From Acetobacteraceae bacterium (GTDB lineage Bacteria > Pseudomonadota > Alphaproteobacteria > Acetobacterales > Acetobacteraceae): DNA of 9,949 bases. A program made the translations under genes and the position numbers. Positions 6,003-9,949 of this stretch are shown here, in pieces. Where the stretch lies: the NCBI GenBank assembly GCA_030039695.1, contig JASHVB010000250.1, positions 1 to 9,949 on the forward strand. The letters are read 5' to 3'. Positions within the stretch are counted from its first letter, which is position 1. The number at the start of each line of letters is the position of its first letter. Under the pieces are notes generated by a model. The model made no database searches, was not told the DNA's origin, and saw only the letters and a program-made list of their open reading frames with translations.

Positions 6003-7187
6003 ATGACTGTGCGAGCTGGCCGAGAATTTCTGGCAATCCCCGGGCCGACCACGATCCCGGACGAGGTCCTGAACGCAATGCATCGTCCGGCGGTCGATAT
6101 CTACGCCGGGCCGCTCCTCGCCCTGACGGACAGCCTGCTGCGCGACGTTGCGCGCGTGTTCCAGACCACAGGCCGCGCTTACATCTACATCGCGAACGGC
6201 CACGGCGCCTGGGAAGCCGCCCTGACCAATGTGCTATCGCGCGGCGACAGGGTGCTGGTCCTGGAGAGCGGGCGATTTGCTATCGGCTGGGGCAATAACG
6301 CCGCTCGCATGGGTGTCGAGGTCGAGGTGCTGAAGGGCGGCATGCGCCGCGCGGTTCGGCCGGACGAGGTGGGTGCGCGGCTGCGGGCAGATCGGCACGG
6401 CCGCATCAAGGCGGTGCTCGTCGCGCAAATCGACACGGCGTCAGGTGTGGTGAACGACATCGCGGCGATCGGCCAGGCAATGCAGGCCGCGGGTCATTCA
6501 GCGCTGCTGATGGTGGATGCGGTGGCCTCGCTCGGCTGTGTGCCGTTCGAGATGGACGCGTGGGGGGTCGACGTGGCGATGTCCGGCTCCCAGAAGGGGC
6601 TGATGACACCGCCCGGCCTGGGCTTCGTCGCCGCCAGCGACCGGGCGCGCGAGGCGCACAAGACCGCCGGGCTGCGCACGCCCTATTGGGACTGGACCGA
6701 TCGCGACGGCGACGTGCACTACCAGAAATATGCCGGCACGCCGCCCGAACATCTGCTGTTCGGTCTGCGCCAGGCGCTCGATCTGTTGTTCCAGGAGGGG
6801 CTGCAGAGCGCGTTTCGCCGTCACCGCTTGCTGGCGGAGGCGGTGCGGCGCGCGGTGTCCGTATGGGCGGAGGGCCGCGCGATCGGCTTCAACATCACCG
6901 ACCCGCACGAGCGCTGCGACACCGTCACGGCGGTGCTGACGTCAGGCTGTGACCCGGAGGCGATCCGCGACTACTGCAATCGCAATTGCGGTGTGGTGCT
7001 GGGGCACGGGATTGGTGAGCTGTCGGGCAAGGCGTTCCGCATCGCGCATATGGGGTACGTGAACGCGCCGATGATCCTGGGCACGCTGAGCGTGGTGGAG
7101 ATGGCGCTGGCGGCGCTCCGTGTGCCCCATGGGCGCGGTGGGGTTCAGGCGGCGATTGATTGGTTGGCGGCGGAGGTCGCGGAATAG
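6003..7187 (+). CDS. Class V PLP aminotransferase, alanine/serine-glyoxylate type
   Basis: A 394-residue fold-type I PLP enzyme of the alanine-glyoxylate / serine-glyoxylate aminotransferase family, which moves an amino group from Ala or Ser to glyoxylate or a related keto acid in the cytoplasm. Visible features: the N-terminal IPGPTTIPDEVL (12-23), the cofactor-phosphate region IANGHGAWEAAL, the PLP-ring aspartate D172 in VDAVASLG, the Schiff-base lysine K198 in SGSQKGLM, and a C-terminal region with GVVLGHGIGELSGKAFRIAH. The length is normal for the family. ATG 6003 was chosen because the PGPT motif follows at the usual distance, with CGAGG about 9 nt upstream; a TTG at 5994 is less likely. 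It is divergent from the monooxygenase. Substrate specificity cannot be read from sequence; serine-glyoxylate, alanine-glyoxylate or purine-catabolic (PucG-like) use are all possible. Confidence 0.85.
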   Translation: MTVRAGREFLAIPGPTTIPDEVLNAMHRPAVDIYAGPLLALTDSLLRDVARVFQTTGRAYIYIANGHGAWEAALTNVLSRGDRVLVLESGRFAIGWGNNAARMGVEVEVLKGGMRRAVRPDEVGARLRADRHGRIKAVLVAQIDTASGVVNDIAAIGQAMQAAGHSALLMVDAVASLGCVPFEMDAWGVDVAMSGSQKGLMTPPGLGFVAASDRAREAHKTAGLRTPYWDWTDRDGDVHYQKYAGTPPEHLLFGLRQALDLLFQEGLQSAFRRHRLLAEAVRRAVSVWAEGRAIGFNITDPHERCDTVTAVLTSGCDPEAIRDYCNRNCGVVLGHGIGELSGKAFRIAHMGYVNAPMILGTLSVVEMALAALRVPHGRGGVQAAIDWLAAEVAE

Positions 7188-7492
7188 CGGCTTTGCAGGT
7201 TCGCCATCGTCGGTTGCCGCGGAACCCCCCACGGTTACCGCGATCGCGGCGCACCGAGCAGAATTTCCGCAGGCCCGAAAACCTGTTTCGCGACCTCGGC
7301 GCCTGATGTGCGCGAATGGCGGAGGATGGGGTGCTCGTCCGGCCAGGCGGGCAGACCAATGCCGCGCCGACGGCGGCTTGACCGAGCGCCGCAGCATGGC
7401 CGGGCGGTCTTCTGCTGCGTATCGGGCTCGCTCAGCCATAGACACCGAAGATCGCTGTCGGGCCGCGCCAGGACGCAGATTGCAGCGCGGAA
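7188..7492. other. Spacer between aminotransferase and lysS, no supported gene
   Basis: No frame has a convincing start and domain. A 12-bp perfect palindrome CCGCGATCGCGG lies at 7238-7249, about 50 bp after the aminotransferase stop, without a T-run. On the minus strand an open frame ending at 7235 includes LPAWPDEHPILRHSRTSGAE and VAKQVFGPAEILLG, which looks mildly protein-like, but its upstream part is antisense to lysS and unconvincing. It might be a small gene remnant. Confidence 0.35.
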
Positions 7493-7521
7493 TTGACCCG
7501 CGGCCTCCCTCTCCATAGCTT
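7493..7521 (+). promoter_or_regulatory. Candidate promoter for lysS, possibly leaderless
   Basis: TTGACC (7493-7498) is a near-consensus sigma-70 -35 element. Exactly 17 bp later is TAGCTT (7516-7521), a weak -10 (T-A-x-x-x-T) within CATAGCTT, a form common in high-GC alphaproteobacteria. A start site 7-8 nt downstream would fall at or next to the A of the lysS ATG (7529). No Shine-Dalgarno motif is present. Confidence 0.5.
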
Positions 7522-7528
7522 CGCCGCG

Positions 7529-9118
7529 ATGTCCGCAACACTTCGCAACAACACCATCGCCGTCCCGAAGGCTTGGCCCTTCGAGGAAGCTGCCAAGGTG
7601 GCCCGCCGGCTGGAGGCTTCCGGCAAGGACCATGCGTTGTTCGAAACCGGCTACGGCCCATCCGGCCTGCCGCATATCGGCACGTTCGGCGAGGTCGCCC
7701 GCACCACGTGGGTACGCAACGCTTTCACGGTATTGACCGGCCGTCCCTCACGACTGATCGCGTTCAGCGACGACATGGACGGGCTGCGCAAGGTGCCCGA
7801 TAACGTCCCGAACCAGGAGATGCTCAAGGCGTATCTCGGCAAGCCGCTGACCCGAATTCCGGATCCGTTCGCCACGCACGATTCATTTGGCGCCCATAAC
7901 AACGCCCGGCTGCGCGCCTTCCTCGATTCGTTTAGCTTCGACTACGAGTTTGCCTCCTCCACGGACTACTATGCCTCCGGCCGGTTCGATGCGGCGCTGA
8001 TCCGCATCCTCGAATGCTACGACCAGGTAATGGGGGTGATCCTGCCGACGCTCGGCCCCGAACGCCGCGCGACCTACGCGCCGATCCTGCCGATCCATCC
8101 GCGCACCGGGCTCGTCATGCAGGTTCCGATGGAGGGCCACGACGCGCGCGCCGGCACCGTCATCTGGCGGGATCCGGACACCAATGAGCGGTTCGAAACG
8201 TCGGTGAAGGGCGGCGCCTGCAAGCTGCAATGGAAGGCCGACTGGGCGATGCGCTGGTATGCGCTCGGCGTCGATTACGAAATGTCGGGCAAGGACCTGA
8301 TCGATTCGGTGAAGCTGTCCAGCCGCATCTGCCGCATCCTTGGCAATCCTCCGCCGGAGACCTTCACCTACGAGCTGTTTCTCGACGAGCATGCGCAGAA
8401 GATCAGCAAGTCGAAGGGTAACGGGCTGTCGGTCGACGACTGGCTGCGCTATGCGCCGCCGGAATCGCTGGCCCAGTTCATGTACAACGCGCCGCAGCGC
8501 GCCAAGCGTCTCTATTTTGACGTAATCCCGCGGGCGGTGGACGAATACATCGCAAATGCTGACCGCGCCCGCACGCAGAACGCGGCCGAACAACAACTCA
8601 ATCCAGCCTGGCACATTCACGGCGGCAGGCTGTCGAATCATGCTGGGAGCCCCATCTCCTTCGCGATGCTGCTGAACCTCGCCAGCGTGGTGAACGCCGA
8701 GACGCCCGACATTCTGTGGGGTTTCATTCGCCGCTACAGACCCGGTGCCAGCCCGGAAACTGAGCCCCTGCTCGCTCGGCTGGTCGATCACGCCATCGCC
8801 TATTACCGGGATTTCGTCCGCCCCGCGAAGCGCTTCCGCCGCCCCGACCCGACAGAGCGTGCGGCGCTGGAGGATTTGGCCAGAGCCTTGGAAGCGCTCC
8901 CGCGCGATGCGGATGCCGAGACGATCCAGAACACGGTCTACGAAGTCGGCAAACGGCATCCCTTCGTTGACCTACGCCACTGGTTCTCCTGCCTCTACCA
9001 AGTGCTGCTCGGCCAGCAGGAAGGCCCGCGCTTTGGCGGCTTCGTCGCGCTGTACGGCATCCCCGAGACGGTCGCGCTGATCCGCGACGCGCTGAGCCAC
9101 CCGGCGGAGGCCGCCTGA
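7529..9118 (+). CDS. lysS: Lysine--tRNA ligase, class I
   Basis: A 529-residue class I lysyl-tRNA synthetase, which charges tRNA(Lys) with lysine using ATP in the cytoplasm. It has the Rossmann HIGH-type signature ([12 protein letters not shown], with HIGT at 49-52) and the KMSKS-type loop KISKSKG (291-297). Between them is the lysine-binding/editing-like core, including [11 protein letters not shown] and [17 protein letters not shown], typical of class I LysRS and absent from the class II enzymes of most bacteria. The C-terminal third is helical, fitting the anticodon-binding alpha-bundle. The length is normal. ATG 7529 is preferred over an upstream TTG at 7493, because that TTG is also the candidate -35 element and adds 12 unrelated residues. 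The gene runs into the MprF-like gene with a 5-nt gap. The class I gene is called lysK in some schemes. Confidence 0.95.
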   Translation: MSATLRNNTIAVPKAWPFEEAAKVARRLEASGKDHALFETGYGPSGLPHIGTFGEVARTTWVRNAFTVLTGRPSRLIAFSDDMDGLRKVPDNVPNQEMLKAYLGKPLTRIPDPFATHDSFGAHNNARLRAFLDSFSFDYEFASSTDYYASGRFDAALIRILECYDQVMGVILPTLGPERRATYAPILPIHPRTGLVMQVPMEGHDARAGTVIWRDPDTNERFETSVKGGACKLQWKADWAMRWYALGVDYEMSGKDLIDSVKLSSRICRILGNPPPETFTYELFLDEHAQKISKSKGNGLSVDDWLRYAPPESLAQFMYNAPQRAKRLYFDVIPRAVDEYIANADRARTQNAAEQQLNPAWHIHGGRLSNHAGSPISFAMLLNLASVVNAETPDILWGFIRRYRPGASPETEPLLARLVDHAIAYYRDFVRPAKRFRRPDPTERAALEDLARALEALPRDADAETIQNTVYEVGKRHPFVDLRHWFSCLYQVLLGQQEGPRFGGFVALYGIPETVALIRDALSHPAEAA

Positions 9119-9123
9119 ACCCG

Positions 9124-9949
9124 ATGCCGTCCCCGGCGGCCGGCGCGGCGTTGAAGGCAAGACTGCGGCAACTCCCCGCCGTGCTTGGCGTAATGCTGCT
9201 GATCGGCGCGATCTACATCGTGCAGCGCGAGTTCCGCTATCTGCGCTTGCGCGACATCGGCCGAGCGCTGGGCGCCATCCCACCACACGCTCTGGCATTG
9301 TCGTTCGGTTGGACGGTGCTGTCGTATTTCGTGCTGACCTTTTATGATCTGCTGGGCACGATCTACGCGGGACATAAAGTGCGCTACGGTCGGGTTGCCT
9401 TCGCGTCTTTCTGCGCCTACGCGCTGTCGCATAATGTCGGCTTTGCTGCGGTATCCGGCGCCGCGGTGCGTTATCGATTATATGCACACTGGGGGCTAAC
9501 GCCAACGCAGATCGCCAAGACTGTCGCGTTCTGCAGCCTGACCTTCGGCCTGGGCGGCATGGTCCTGGGCGGCGCGATCTTGTTGTTGGAGCCGCGCGCG
9601 ATGCCGTTCTTCGGCTCGCATTTGCCGGTCTCGGCGGGTTATCTGGCCGGTGCGCTGCTGTGGGGCATCGTCGCGGCCTACATTACGCTGTCGCGCATCG
9701 TCGGTCGCTTCCAGATGTTCGGGTACGAGATCGATTTGCCGGGCGTCCGCATGGCGGTGCTGCAGGTTCTGCTGGCAACCGCCGACGTTGCGGTGACCGC
9801 AACGGTGTTCTGGCAATTGCTGCCAGCTGCACCGCAGCTGACATGGCTGATGTTCCTGGGCATCTATGTCTGCGCCTACACCGCCGGACTCGCAACCAAC
9901 CTGCCGGGCGGCATCGGCGTCTTTGACACCGCGATCCTCCTCGGCCTCA
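9124..9949 (+). CDS. mprF: MprF-like phosphatidylglycerol lysyltransferase, flippase domain (3' truncated by window)
   Basis: The first 275 codons of a polytopic inner-membrane protein that continues past the window. It matches the N-terminal transmembrane flippase part of MprF: a helix at about 20-34, YDLLGTIYAGHKVRYGRVAF, SHNVGFAAVSGAAVRYRLYA (102-121), WGLTPTQIAKTVAFCSLTFG, and the family signature NLPGGIGVFDTAILLGL (259-275). MprF adds lysine from Lys-tRNA to phosphatidylglycerol with a C-terminal cytoplasmic domain and flips the product, giving resistance to cationic peptides and acid. The synthase domain lies outside the window, so a flippase-only (UPF0104/YbhN-like) protein is the alternative. 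The ATG lies 5 nt after the lysS stop; the nearest purine-rich motif (GGCGGAGG, ending about 15 nt before) is inside the lysS end, suggesting co-transcription and coupled translation. Confidence 0.88.
   Translation, partial: MPSPAAGAALKARLRQLPAVLGVMLLIGAIYIVQREFRYLRLRDIGRALGAIPPHALALSFGWTVLSYFVLTFYDLLGTIYAGHKVRYGRVAFASFCAYALSHNVGFAAVSGAAVRYRLYAHWGLTPTQIAKTVAFCSLTFGLGGMVLGGAILLLEPRAMPFFGSHLPVSAGYLAGALLWGIVAAYITLSRIVGRFQMFGYEIDLPGVRMAVLQVLLATADVAVTATVFWQLLPAAPQLTWLMFLGIYVCAYTAGLATNLPGGIGVFDTAILLGL

Noticed and set aside
7883..8959. 358-codon minus-strand open frame
   Set aside because: It is entirely antisense to lysS, which carries both class I signature motifs. Long antisense frames are common in high-GC genes.
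1..9949. CRISPR array, tRNA or rRNA gene, complete insertion sequence
   Set aside because: No regularly spaced repeats, no tRNA-like cloverleaf with a T-loop GTTC motif in context, no rRNA-like sequence, and no transposase frame with terminal inverted repeats were seen.

Overview
The window is high-GC bacterial DNA that fits an alphaproteobacterium, most likely Acetobacteraceae/Rhodospirillales. The pointers are a class I lysyl-tRNA synthetase directly followed by an MprF-type membrane protein, an RT0821/Lpp0805-type small surface protein, and an alphaproteobacterial-looking promoter with no Shine-Dalgarno site. Taxonomy is inferred from gene content only.

Layout. Bases 1-3868 are gene-poor and full of decay. 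They hold the tail of an unrecognised + strand gene (2-151), an SLC13-type permease pseudogene (514-1102) with a one-base loss and a 29-bp tandem duplication, an orphan open stretch (1103-1237) whose stop overlaps the start of a glycine-zipper lipoprotein (1234-1707), two minus-strand scraps that look like serine-recombinase C-terminal regions (1901-2056 and 2500-2686) on either side of an intact small secreted protein (2110-2484), and two decayed minus-strand reading frames of unknown family (2876-3391 and 3564-3868). This looks like an accessory pocket where insertions have eroded.

Bases 3869-9949 are dense, ordinary chromosome. They hold a two-CBS-domain protein (minus, 3869-4345), an HsaA-like flavin-dependent monooxygenase (minus, 4581-5810), a divergent class V PLP aminotransferase (plus, 6003-7187), a roughly 340-bp gap with a candidate promoter, class I lysyl-tRNA synthetase (plus, 7529-9118) and the first 275 codons of an MprF-like lysyl-phosphatidylglycerol flippase/synthase (plus, 9124 to the window end).

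How the genes fit together. The clearest functional link is lysS-mprF: LysRS makes Lys-tRNA(Lys), the lysine donor MprF proteins use to modify phosphatidylglycerol, and the two genes are 5 nt apart on the same strand. The monooxygenase and the aminotransferase share a 192-bp divergent control region, but no shared pathway can be shown from this window. I did not find a convincing novel system. The best leads are the mutational history of the permease pseudogene, the recombinase relics around the surface-protein gene, the single-stop-interrupted frame at 2876-3391 and the possible leaderless lysS-mprF transcript.
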